DNA of 64,000 nucleotides, from the NCBI GenBank assembly GCA_031761405.1, contig JASEVX010000008.1, positions 46,831,419-46,895,418 of the forward strand, written 5' to 3'. The stretch comes from Serripes groenlandicus. Lineage: Eukaryota > Mollusca > Bivalvia > Cardiida > Cardiidae. Made by a program: the position numbers and the translations under genes. Numbering within the stretch: position 1 is the first letter of the stretch; every line of letters starts with the position of its first letter. Of the stretch, positions 47,206-57,470 are shown in pieces. The notes below the pieces were generated by a model, which had not been told where the DNA came from, did not search any database, and was given only the letters and a program-made list of their open reading frames with translations.

Positions 47206-47624
47206 AATGTTTAAACGAGCCTTACACGTATCCACATACCTGGTTGCATCTATCTTATTCGCATTTTATTCCAAGAGACTTTGTTTCCAAGAAGTAAATT
47301 ATGTATAAACAAACATAAAACATCAATGCGGGCATGGCGGGCAATTTCGATATAGAAATGTTTTAGTGTTGTGTTTTTACAAAAAGCTACAGCCTATAGG
47401 TTATTACTGGCTAGACTGGGCAATAAATTCAAACGTATTCCCATTGATAGATGTGTTCTCCTTTAACAAGTTAATATAACGACATAAAAAAATAAGTACA
47501 CAGAATATTCATATATCACCCAGGGGAACAACGTTTTTTAAGGTTTTTATACAAGTAACTTATTCCAAATAGAGTATATCTTGTTGACAATAAAGACCTC
47601 TGTAGCTCAGCACTTTTCAATTCA

Positions 47625-47796
47625 AACCTTTCGCTGCCAAAGGCAATTATAGGCGTTTGCAAACCAAACAATGCAGATCCAGGTGTGACACTTAGGCATT
47701 AAATTTTACCGCATGTCCTGTTGGACGAACAATGGACTGGTCCGATTTCCAACATGGAAGAGACGATTTTGTTAAATTCGGTAGTGAAAGGGTTAA
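47625..47796. mobile_element. MITE-S copy 6
   Basis: AACCTTTCGCTGCCAAAGGC to TTCGGTAGTGAAAGGGTTAA. Has AACAATGCAGATCCAGGTG and ATGGAAGAGACGATTTTG; the central palindrome is deleted. Confidence 0.85.
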
Positions 47797-47884
47797 CGCA
47801 CCGGTCCATTAAAATCTGATGCATGGTGTCGATTCAGATGAGCTTGCACAAACACAATCTCACCAGAACTGCAACCATGATGAT

Positions 47885-48145
47885 TGAGTCGTCCCACGAG
47901 AAAACCAACATTATGGTATCTGCGAAATGTATCGACCCAGATTAGCCTGCGCATTCCGCGCAGGCTAATCCGGGCCGAAACATTCCGTCTTAGCGGAATA
48001 GAGGTATAGAGTAATGATTCCAGAAGCAGAAAATCCACAAGAGGCGAAACGTGTCTATACGGGTTAGCCTGCGCGGCATGCTTAGGCCGATCCGGGTCGA
48101 TACTTTACGCAGAGTCCACAATGTTGGTTTTCTCGTGGGACGGTT
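47885..48145. mobile_element. MITE-C copy, right end merges into a tandem array
   Basis: GAGTCGTCCCACGAGAAAAC at the left; CAATGTTGGTTTTCTCGTGG then GACGGTTC at the right. The last 26 bp are the first part of the 100-bp repeat unit. Confidence 0.93.
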
Positions 48146-48850
48146 CATATGGTAATGTTGAGAATTAAAGGGTCTTTTAATTTGGCAGTGGTACGTCATT
48201 CTGGCAAACAGACGAACGCAATGTTGGTTTTCTCGCGGGACGGTTCATATGGTAATGTTGAGAATTAAAGGGTCTTTTAATTTGGCAGTGGTACGTCATT
48301 CTGGCAAACAGACGAACGCAATGTTGGTTTTCTCGCGGGACGGTTCATATGGTAATGTTGAGAATTAAAGGGTCTTTTAATTTGGCAGTGGTACGTCATT
48401 CTGGCAAACAGACCAACGCAATGTTGGTTTTCTCGCGGGACGGTTCATATGGTAATGTTGAGAATTAAAGGGTCTTTTTCATTTGGCAGTGGTACGTTAT
48501 TCTGGCAAACAGACGAACGCAATGTTGGTTTTCTCGCGGGACGGTTCATATGGTAATGTTGAGAATTAAAGGGTCTTTTAATTTGGCAGTGGTACGTCAT
48601 TCTGGCAAACAGACGAACGCAATGTTGGTTTTCTCGCGGGACGGTTCATATGTTAATGTTGAGAATTAAAGGGTCTTTTAATTTGGCAGTGGTACGTCAT
48701 TCTGGCAAACAGACGAACGCAATGTTGGTTTTCTCGCGGGACGGTTCATATGGTAATGTTGAGAATTAAAGGGTCTTTTAATTTGGCAGTGGTACGTCAT
48801 TCTGGCAAACAGACGAACGCAATGTTGGTTTTCTCGCGGGACGGCTCATA
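48120..48850 (+). repeat. 100-bp tandem array, 7 units plus a part unit, seeded by a MITE-C end
   Basis: Each unit begins with the MITE-C terminus (AATGTTGGTTTTCTCGCGGG + ACGGTTCATA), then TGGTAATGTTGAGAATTAAA and TTGGCAGTGGTACGTCATTC. Units are nearly identical. The array closes with a lone MITE-C end reading GGCTCAT. Confidence 0.97.
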
Positions 48851-49164
48851 TTGATTATTTTTAGAAATAGGCTTAGCATTTGGAATAGTTCAAAGGTTTT
48901 TTTTCCCCCAATTATTTCTTTTAATATCAAGAAAAAACATGTTGTGACGAACAGTCCATAATTAAAACCCGGAACATACGTCACTGATGCATTGGATGAC
49001 CTGCCTCTAAAGATGTGGCACACGCTTCACAAAATCGGTTCTGGGAACCATAGGGCTAACTGTTTAAAACATAGAAAGCAGGGTTGTCTTTCTCAATTCC
49101 TCAGTTAAAGTTAAAGTTCGTATTTTTACTAGCACATGCACGATGTGTTAGAACAATCTGAATA

Positions 49165-49366
49165 TAACCCTATACAGCAGACGACTTTGGTAACATTGTT
49201 GGAAAAGATTATATAACATACCTAGTAATGGAAGTATAATGTTCCTATCGAGGAGCGAACAGTGTCACAATAGGAAAAATATCTCAATTTGTCAGCAATT
49301 TCTCATTTTCCCAAAGTACATCCAAAAGTCGTTCTGCTGCAGGTTCCTAAAGATGCATATGTGTAT
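49165..49366. mobile_element. MITE-T copy, worn
   Basis: CAGCAGACGACTTTGGTAAC, GTCACAATAGGAAAAATATC, CAGCAATTTCTCATTTTCCC and AAAAGTCGTTCTGCTGCAGG in family order. Confidence 0.65.
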
Positions 49367-49500
49367 GCCCAGTAGTTCCTGGTCTGTCTTTTATACAAAC
49401 AGCATCGACTGTACGTATTCGCGCTAGTAATTAGAACCTACACTGAATTGTATGAAGAAAATGATTCGCTGGCATTCAAGTGATCAGATCTGCCAGTTTA

Positions 49501-49727
49501 TTAACCCTTTCCCACATGCAACAAATCTGCAGCAGACGGCTTTGAAAACATATTTTCCAAAAAAGAAGATCAATCCCTAGTTATTAAAGTATAATGATTT
49601 AAAGAGTTGAAAACATTGCGGCAAATGGAGAAATTGCTCATCATGAGCAATTTCTCCATTTTTCCAAAATGTTTTTATTAATCTGATACAGATGCATTAA
49701 CATAATATCTTAAGTGGAAAAGGGTTA
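49501..49727. mobile_element. MITE-T copy
   Basis: TTAACCCTTTCCCACATGCA to AAGTGGAAAAGGGTTAG. Centre AATGGAGAAATTGCTCATCA / TGAGCAATTTCTCCATT. Confidence 0.92.
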
Positions 49728-50491
49728 GCTACTTCAAAAGCTACAACATACGATATTAATAACGCAAAACAATACAGTTTGAGTTTTGTTCCCACGATTA
49801 GCTTATTTTAATAACGATCTATAGTATAGTTTTATTGCGTTCTTAAATACAATGGGATTAAGATTGGGTAATAAACTAATTAAAACTGAATGTTCATGAT
49901 TAACGATCGTATTGTTCTGATATCGTATATCTAATATGATTTCGCTCAAAAGGATTTGTTATATATAAATGGCTCGAAATCTTTCTTTCTCACACGCTTT
50001 CCCACATTAGAGTTCCGAATAAACGTTACGATAGCCTCGGGTAAATGTTAAGTACAGGTTAAAAGATTAAAATTAATAGTATGGCTTCGATTTGTATAAA
50101 CTTTAGGAAATAAAAATGCATTAGGTGTTCTTAGGAGGCAAATATCGCGATATTTGGGCAGGGAATTTGAAAACTAGTTTAATTTCTAAAATATATCAAA
50201 CGTGTACATTATGAATATTGATTTTTATTTTCGGATTGTATGGCAAATTGATGTTTTAGCCCTAGGCTATGAGAATTGAAAATGTTACTGAGCGTAATGT
50301 CATTAAATTTCATGTGTGAATATGTAGTCTATAGGGGCAAGAAATAGACTTTCCCTGACGTCTTGTACATTACTTACATTAGTAAACAAAATAGTGGTCA
50401 ACTGTGATATTGGTTGTTTCACAAACACGTCATATTTATGAATACATGATTGTAACATGGTTTTAATGCAGTAATGATAGTTTACACAAAC
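49728..50491. other. Unassigned intronic sequence
   Basis: AT-rich; no element or gene recognised. Confidence 0.4.
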
Positions 50492-50672
50492 AGTAAAACC
50501 TCTGTTTAGGGACCACCAATGGAAGTGAACAATCTGGTCTTTGTTCACAGGTGGTCTTTTATTTCAGGGTTATTTAAACAGAATATGAGTATATGGGAAA
50601 ATATAATTGTGGTCGCTATAGACAGGGAATTAGTATTCCAAGGTGATCTTCAGCACAGGGTCGACTGTATAT
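50492..50672. repeat. Dispersed repeat pair W, copy 2
   Basis: Same block order as the copy at 47041: TTTAGGGACCACCAATGGAA, CAGGTGGTCTTTTATTT, GGTCGCTATAGACAGGGAAT, GACTGTATATC. Confidence 0.75.
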
Positions 50673-50874
50673 CAGAAATGAACACCAGTTTATATCATAA
50701 ATGACGTCGCCGGAGTGTAATAAAGCCATTGAATAAATTGCGTATTCAACTAGTGTAATAACAATGCACGTAACTTGACGTCATAACGTTACGTTTAGCG
50801 TTGTAAATACGCGCGCTTTATAGCGACGTTTATATGGATATATTAAATTAGTATTTATGATATAAAAAGAACAT

Positions 50875-51007
50875 TACATTCGTGGTCATTCAATACGAAA
50901 TTTTTTAAACTCGTTTTCTAAAAGTGATAAAAACTCGCCAAGGCTCGTTCTTATCAATTTCAGAAAACTCGTTTAATAAATTCCGTATTGAATGACCACT
51001 CGTGTAA
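50875..51007. repeat. Hairpin element, ~62-bp arms
   Basis: CGTGGTCATTCAATACG and ACTCGTTTTCTAAAAGTGAT in the left arm are matched in reverse by ATCAATTTCAGAAAACTCGT and CGTATTGAATGACCACTCG. The loop is about 8 bp. It lies about 140 bp before the splice acceptor of the exon at 51150. Confidence 0.88.
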
Positions 51008-51149
51008 TATCCTCTATGAACACCAGTATATAGTTCCTACTTGGTGACTTGCAAGAGGATTATTCAAGATCGTTTTTCTAGTATATACGCCCTTTTTCAT
51101 ATGGCATATTTAACAGTTTGATAAATATTTGTTATACTTGTATTTTCAG

Positions 51150-51948
51150 ATTTATTCAACAATGTGATACTACAGAGCGGTTCGGCCTTCAGCAGCTGGG
51201 CAACGTCCATCGACCCGTTGCGGTGTGCTCACATCGTCGCGAAAAAGGTCAACTGCACGAACCCGCGGAACGACACTGACGCCATGATAAAATGTCTACG
51301 AGAAGACAGAACTGTCGAAGAACTCATTAAAAGTGTGCCTTTAACTCCAAAATATTTCACCTGTTTCGCTCCAAGTGTCGACGGAACCATGTTCCCAAAG
51401 GGCAAAACGTTGGAACAATTAGTTCAGAGCAAGGATACAAAATTCGCTACGACGAAAATCATGTTTGGTCTTGCCAAGAAGGAAGCCTACGCCTATCTAA
51501 AACAACACGAACTGGAACATGGTATGTCCAAATCCAGAAAGGAGCAAATAATGCGGACGTACGTCTCAAACGTTTTCAGGTATCACCGTCAACAGATCTA
51601 CGACATGCTGGAACTGCAGTACACGCAATGGGACGTGTCACGTGATAACGTCTCGAGGCGTGACGAGGTCATGGACATGCTCAGTGACGGGCTCTATAAG
51701 GCGCCGCTCGTCAAGATGGCGAAGGAACATTCCAAGCACGCTGATACATATCTCTATTCGTTCGGTTACTCAACGCAGTCCGAGGATTATCCGCAATGGT
51801 CGGGTGGCGTCCATGGGGATGAGCTTCCGTATATTTTCGGAGCCCCGCTAGTTAGCGGACTATCCCCGTTTCCGTCTAATTACAATACACAGGAGAAAGA
51901 ATTGAGTAAATTCATGATGCGTATGTGGACGAATTTTGCCAAGACCGG
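51150..51948 (+). CDS. NLGN: Neuroligin-like gene, large exon of the esterase-like domain
   Basis: Adds about 266 residues of the extracellular cholinesterase-like domain. It opens with DLFNNVILQSGSAFSSWA, matching the family's L-F-x-x-x-I-x-Q-S-G segment after the nucleophile elbow. Further landmarks are a Cys-bounded loop (VNCTNPRNDT to MIKCL) like the family's second disulfide loop, with two N-glycosylation sequons (NCT, NDT); the VDGTMFP segment; and SGGVHGDELPYIFGAPL, in which the His (codon 51812-51814) sits where active esterases carry the catalytic His. It closes with MWTNFAKTG, the conserved run before the last exons. It starts in phase 1 with acceptor TATTTTCAG and ends in phase 2 with donor GTAAGC. 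There are no internal stops or frameshifts, so the gene looks intact. An in-frame ATG at 51164 is internal and not a start. Confidence 0.92.
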
Positions 51949-52034
51949 GTAAGCTATTACCACTTTTGTCATTGTATATTTGTTTTGTTTTTATTTTTCA
52001 GACAATAAACTTCACACTGTAGCAACGTATGACC

Positions 52035-52275
52035 TGAACCGATTAGTTGTAAAGCGTCTGCCTTACATGTAGGAGCGGCAGACAAAGGATTGGTCCCAAG
52101 TCGTATCGCGCGAAATAATTTAAATTTAGAGTAATTATTTTCCATCCTTGACGCTCAGGGTGGTGGGAAGAGCGTTACGATTCATCGGTGTGATGTAAAC
52201 TACTACCGGAAGTACTGGTAAATTACCCAGGAAGCGCCTTGATATAACAATAACTGTTATTGACAACATTCGAAC
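52035..52275 (+). mobile_element. SINE-1 copy, diverged
   Basis: A tRNA-like head (GTAAAGCGTCTGCC) with a worn B box, then ATCCTTGACGCTCAGGGTGG, GGAAGTACTGGTAAATTACC and CGCCTTGATATAACAATAAC. Confidence 0.75.
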
Positions 52276-52321
52276 AAACATTCTTTTACCAGCCGTTTAG
52301 ATAAGTACTTACATGGGTAAA

Positions 52322-52670
52322 CCGAGTACTGGTAACCTACCCAGGAAATTGCTACGATATAACTGAAAGGAGCCTTCCCACGAGAAGACCACCACTGTGG
52401 ACTATGCGTAAAGTATCGACCCTGATCAGCCTAAGCATGCCACACAGGCTTACCGGGATAGACATTTTTCGCCTCCTGTGGATTTTTTGTTTCAGGAATC
52501 ACTATTACATACCTCTATCCCCCCCGAGACGGAATGTGTCGGCCCGGATCAGTCTGCGCGGTATGCGCAGGCTGATCTGGGTCGATACATTACGCAGAGG
52601 CCATAATGTTGTTTTTTCTCGCGGGACCGCTCATTAATACTATTGCAATGTGGCGTTAAACCTCATCCAA
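52322..52670 (+). mobile_element. SINE-1 tail split by MITE-C
   Basis: GAGTACTGGTAACCTACCCA to GATATAACTGAAAG before the insert and TGCAATGTGGCGTTAAACC after it form one SINE-1 tail. Confidence 0.85.
52369..52633. mobile_element. MITE-C copy nested in SINE-1
   Basis: GAGCCTTCCCACGAGAAGAC to TTTTTCTCGCGGGACCGCTC, with the full core. Confidence 0.92.
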
Positions 52671-53339
52671 GCAAAGGCCTAGATACATCAATATAACAGA
52701 GCCCGGACTGGTCCACACTCCGCACTTATACAATGTTCTGATATTTCCGACCTCATCTATAGTTGGAACCCGTCTGTCCCGCGCAGGGAATATGATGTAC
52801 ATAGCGATTCAACGATCTAAGATGGAATGTCAAGATAGTCAACTCTCTTTTCATCTAACGTCAATGCTCTTTTCTTTTGGATTATACAGACTCTTTACAA
52901 TAATGAAAGAAGATATGAATCAAAGTGTTACCCTCGTAGAGTCGTGGAGCTCATCAAATCGGAACCGATTTGATATAAGATATCAAGTTCGTTTGCATGA
53001 TTGTTGGCCGATGGTATCACTACCTGTCGCAGAAAACTACAACTTAACAATCCATTATCGATATTTCACAAAATATAATATTAGTTCCTTCTAAAGATGA
53101 TTCCGTGGTAAGGGTTAAGGGATTAATACCATTATCTGCTAGCTTTAGGAAGAAAACCGCTCAATCTTAAAACATAATCTGATGTGCTATTTTAGACATT
53201 TATTAATCGAGGAAATCCAGGCTGATGCACTTGTGTTCGAATCAACGCACCGGTTGTACTGGTAGGTTAGGTTACCAAGGAACTGAAAACACCCTTTAAC
53301 CATTTTCACGATAAGCTATATTTAGTTTTATATATGTTT

Positions 53340-54015
53340 TGAAATCAAGTAAAAAGGAAATATTACATCTAAAAATCATGAAGTACAATTTACTAAAACA
53401 ATTTAGAAGGAAATATTACATCTAGAAAACATGCAGTACAATTGTTTTCGAAAGTAATTGAAAAGAAAATATTACATAAAAAAAACATGCAGTGCAATTT
53501 TTTTCGAAAGCAATTTAGAAGGAAATATAACATGTCGGGAACATGAAGTACATGTTTTTCGAAAACCATTTAGAAGAAATATTTCATCTTGAAAACGTTA
53601 AGTACAATTTTCAAAAACAATTCAGAAAGAAAACTTACATCTAGAAAATACGGAGTATACTTTTCAAATAAAGTTGGAAAGATTGACTATATTCCGCCAC
53701 CAAACGGATCGAGGGCTTGGTGTGAAACGGTTGTAACTAAAATTGGTATTTGTTTACCAAGGTTAATCACCATCGACATTAAGTCTTTATAAGAGTTAAA
53801 CACATTTTTCTTGGAAAACAACGGAATTGCTCGTTCTGAGCAATGGCACCTAAATTTGCATTGTTTATAAAGGGGTCAAAATTGCCCCTAAACCAGGGTT
53901 TTCAAAATAGGTTTTTAGTTACAACCGTTTCACGCCAAGCCCTCGAGATAATGTGTACACTCGCCTGCTTTGAACACAATTTAGAAGGACTAATAACGTC
54001 TAACAAACATGAGGT
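53340..54015 (+). repeat. Degenerate ~57-bp tandem repeat, interrupted by MITE-G
   Basis: About five or six units of the type AATTTAGAAGGAAATATTAC + ATCTAGAAAACATGCAGTAC + AATTTTTTTCGAAAGC run to about 53672. After the MITE-G at 53710-53945 one more unit continues (ACACAATTTAGAAGGACTAA). Confidence 0.8.
53710..53945. mobile_element. MITE-G copy 4
   Basis: CGAGGGCTTGGTGTGAAACG to CACGCCAAGCCCTCG. The left half of the central palindrome is lost (TTGCTCGTTCTGAGCAATGG remains). Flanks GGAT and AGAT. Confidence 0.92.
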
Positions 54016-54269
54016 AAGAGAATACCACCTCATAAACACTGGCTTAGTTTAGTTTTTATCTTATTTACTTAAAATCGAAATAAGCTTTAAATTCATATTA
54101 AACACACTCGATGTCTGCTTTCTGGAGACATAACCAGTACTGGAGAAATCCAAGAGGCTAAACTCCCTCATCAAAAAAAATAAATAGTTTGACTCTTCAT
54201 TTCATAATATGAAGAAGCAACAAAAATCATCTGCATCCGGTAATCGTTTAAGCAGCTGAAGAAAACAAA

Positions 54270-54513
54270 TCGAGGGCTTGGCGTGAAACGGTTGTAACTC
54301 AAATTGGTATTTTTTTAACAAGGTTAATCACCTCGCCATAAAGTCTTTATAAGCGTTAAATCATTTTTCTTGGTAAACAATGGAAATTAGGTGCCATTGC
54401 TCGCTGAGCAATGGCACCTAAATTTGCATTGTTTACAAAGGGGTCGAAATTGCCCCTAAACCAGGGTTTTCAAAATAGGTTTTTAATTACAACCGTTTCA
54501 CGCCAAGCCCTCG
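54270..54513. mobile_element. MITE-G copy 5
   Basis: CGAGGGCTTGGCGTGAAACG to CACGCCAAGCCCTCG. Centre GGTGCCATTGCTCGCTGAGC + AATGGCACC. Target duplication AAAT. Confidence 0.93.
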
Positions 54514-54849
54514 AAATAGTATAAACTAATACTTTCAGAATGATAAATCATAATCAAGTCATATTTGTAGGTCAAGGGGTGGTTATCTCGTTCTGATAGT
54601 TTGCACTTCTGAAGAAATAAATTCCGTTTTAATTGATAGCACGTAGCTCGTTCCCTCGAGAAATCCGCATAAATCATTGTCTTTCAATCTGCAAAAGGCT
54701 GTAAATCTTCTTTTAAAGACTCTTTTCAATATTCCAGTTCGTATAGCGTGATGTGACAGAGAAAGGCATCTGTTCCCTTTCTTACATTAGTGTATGATTT
54801 TATTAGCTCGTCTGTTTTACGAAGAAAATAAGTCGAGTTATTGTGATAC

Positions 54850-54920
54850 ACTTGGCGATGTCGTCTGCGTCTGCTGCGTCGTCTGTGTCGAATGAGTCGT
54901 CTGCGTCGTCAGCGTAATCA
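54850..54920 (-). repeat. Degenerate GTC/GAC trinucleotide-rich patch
   Basis: GTCGTCTGCGTC words repeat irregularly. On the minus strand this reads as Asp/Ala-rich in a short frame, but there is no domain and no homology I recognise. Confidence 0.6.
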
Positions 54921-55081
54921 CACAGCTCTAACCTTACGTCATAACTCAAAAACGGTTCAACATTTTCAAATGAAACTTGGTACACATGTTCTTTAATGCT
55001 CTTCATTATTGGAGGAAATAAAGAACATATGTTAATAATTATTCAGTAATGCTCCTTTTTCGATTTAGAAAGACGAATTTT

Positions 55082-55274
55082 TATCACATCTGTGGCAGAC
55101 GACTTTCGAAGACTTTCTGCCAAAAGAAGAAACTGCTTATCATGGGAAATTTCTTCTTTTGTGCTACAATATTTTCAACTCGATTTAATTATAATTCTTT
55201 CATTTAAAGAGATTTTTCATATATTCGAATGTGTCTGCTGCATATTTGTTGTATGTGGGAAAGTGTTATTAAGC
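55082..55274. mobile_element. MITE-T copy, worn
   Basis: GTGGCAGACGACTTTCGAAG, AAAAGAAGAAACTGCTTATC / GGGAAATTTCTTCTTTTG, and GTATGTGGGAAAGTGTTATT. Confidence 0.75.
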
Positions 55275-55329
55275 CGAATCGTAAACGTGTGTGTAATATG
55301 GCGAACACTGGTGTAACATCCTTTCGAAT

Positions 55330-55562
55330 TATATGACTCATTCATGCGTGCAACAATTCTTCAGCAGACGACATTGAAACCTTATAGACACAAACTGTGG
55401 ACAATCTCTAGAAGTAAAAATAAAAATTATTGAATAAAGTTTATATAGTTGTTGTAAAAGACGAAAACATAATTTGATCACAATGAAAAAATACTCCCGT
55501 CCACATTATCTTTAAACGTTGTCTACTGCAGATGCATAAAAGTTCGTTTGCATTTGGAAGAG
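55330..55562. mobile_element. MITE-T copy, strongly worn
   Basis: TTCAGCAGACGACATTGAAA, TTTGATCACAATG, CGTTGTCTACTGCAGATGCA in family order. The central hairpin is gone. Confidence 0.55.
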
Positions 55563-56874
55563 GTGCGACATTTTCATAGTGAGGTGCCTTGACGGCGATT
55601 ATTCGATCTGTGGAATCGATCTGACTCACATTTACGTTGTGCGAAGGATAAATGCAATGCATTACTACCATGTTAATTAAGTATCTAACATAGCTTAGAT
55701 ATTGAGGACGTAGCTCGCTCCATTGAGAATATATGTTGTGTTGATGGACCACCCAACCATCCAAGGAACAAACCAACAAATCAACCACAAGGGGTTACAA
55801 CACTGTAAAGGGTTACCACGGGGGACTTACGAGGAGTTTTGTCGAACATTTAAACGGAGTTACAGCACTATAAATCTCATATCATATTAAAATCGCCACA
55901 ATGTAATATTACTTCTCGTCTCTCCGATTTAAATATGGCCATTCTTGTCAACTCGAATTCAATTTACAACTTGACGAGTTCTCGGGGGGAAAACTGAATT
56001 TATCCTGAGTATTCTGTGAACCCAAGATATTGGCCGTGGTACACGAAGACAAGGATTTGAGAGATTTGCATCCAATGCATCACTAAAAATGTCTCTGTCT
56101 GCACACAAATTAATAAGTGTTATTAACTTAACACTGTTCGTCGACGAGTATTGATAGTGTTTGGTATGTTTATGGAGGAATATTTAAACCATAGTCTGAC
56201 GGTATCATTAAAATCAGTATCTGTATCGTCAGTTTGTGTCAGTCTTATAGCAAAGGTTCACTTTCGCCGTGATTTAAAATGGTGATATTAGTTCTACGAT
56301 TCAAAGAACACAATGTGTTGCCATATACCGTAGAAAAATATGAGGTTAAGACTGGTAAAGTTAAATTGTTTTAAAATGTTGGAACCAAAGATGTTTTATG
56401 TTTTTAGCTGTTTACAGTTTGCTGCGTATGTTGTGATTATCACATGAAATCAATCATTTATCTATACATGCACGTTATGTAAACCTTTCTTCCTCGTTTA
56501 TTGTGTATTCCAATTGAAAAGATGATATAGAAAGAGCATTTTTTTCTTTTTTAAACAGATTTCATTTTAGCTTTCGTAGAATAATGTCAGTATATCTTTA
56601 AACTCATAACATGTATATAGTTGTACCATATTATTAATTATGAATTATTAATCAGAAACATACTGTTCTTTTTAAAACGACATTTGAAATAGAAAGAAAT
56701 ATTATTGAGGGTTAGCTAAAACAGTTGATACTTAGAAATCGCTTGGATGTACATTCATACATGTATGTCTCTAGTAGACTGAAACGTTTCCTCGTGTGAT
56801 AAAACAAGCTATTCAACCGGTAACGAACAAAATGTCTCTTTATTTAGTCACATATTGTAAACTATTATAAACAA
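55563..56874. other. Unassigned intronic sequence
   Basis: AT-rich, no element or gene recognised. The 115-residue minus frame starting at 55788 has no family features. Confidence 0.45.
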
Positions 56875-57470
56875 ACCGCCTCGGTGGTGTAGTGCTAGAG
56901 CTTCAGCCTCGGGTGTGGGAGGTCGCGGGTTCGATCCCCGACCGGATCATACCAATGACTCTTAAATGGTAAAATGGTAGTATTTACTGACATACTAGGT
57001 AAAACGGTAGTATTTACTGACATACTAGGTAAAATGGTAGTATTTACTGACATACTAGGTAAAATGGTAGTATTTACTGACATACTAGGTAAAACGGTAG
57101 TATTTACTGACATACTATAAAATGGTAGTATTTACTGACATACTAGGTAAAACGGTAGTATTTACTGACATACTAGGTAAAATGGTAGTATTTACTGACA
57201 TACTAGGTAAAACGGTAGTATTTACTGACATACTAGGTAAAACGGTAGTATTTACTGACATACTAGGTAAAATGGTAGTATTTACTGACATAGTAGGTAA
57301 AACGGTAGTATTTACTGACATACTAGGTAAAATGGTAGTATTTACTGACATACTAGGTAAAATGGTAGTATTTACTGACATACTAGGTAAAACGGTAGTA
57401 TTTACTGACCTACTTGGTGCTCAGGGTTGCATAGTAAGCCTTACAACTGACTAGCTGGTATGGGGTTAAA
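56875..57470 (+). mobile_element. SINE-1 with an internal 30-bp minisatellite
   Basis: The best-preserved tRNA-like head in the window: GGTGGTGTAGTGCTAGAGC (A box) and GGTTCGATCCCCGACC (B box). The linker TGGTAGTATTTACTG is expanded into an array, after which the body resumes (ACTTGGTGCTCAGGGTTGC, TACAACTGACTAGCTGGTA). Confidence 0.9.
56971..57418 (+). repeat. Minisatellite, 30-bp unit, about 15 copies, inside SINE-1
   Basis: Unit AAAATGGTAGTATTTACTGA + CATACTAGGT, with an AAAAC/AAAAT variant position. One unit near 57117 is 3 bp short. A 30-bp period keeps frames open on both strands with a 10-residue repeat; these are not genes. Confidence 0.97.

Larger units (their letters stand above)
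3836..51149 (+). other. 47.3-kb neuroligin intron
   Basis: The intron starts with donor GTAGGT and ends with acceptor TATTTTCAG. The flanking exons join without missing protein, so this is one intron. It sits between the VNLLLF strand and the DLFNNVILQSG segment. From memory this is where vertebrate NLGN1 carries optional splice insert B; I could not find a matching small exon by eye. The intron is filled with SINEs, MITEs, minisatellites and local duplications, listed separately. I found no convincing host gene on either strand inside it. Stretches in which I recognise nothing include 12135-12815, 19800-20870, 21850-22398, 28997-30708 and 44042-45045. Confidence 0.85.

Noticed and set aside
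54803..55006. Asp-rich 67-residue minus frame
   Set aside because: Arises from a degenerate GTC-rich patch; no domain, and repeat-like flanks.
56875..56954. Possible tRNA gene
   Set aside because: A and B boxes are good but the acceptor ends do not pair and it continues directly into the SINE-1 body, so it is a SINE head.
56895..57454. Open frames on both strands with a 10-residue repeat
   Set aside because: By-product of the 30-bp array inside a SINE-1.
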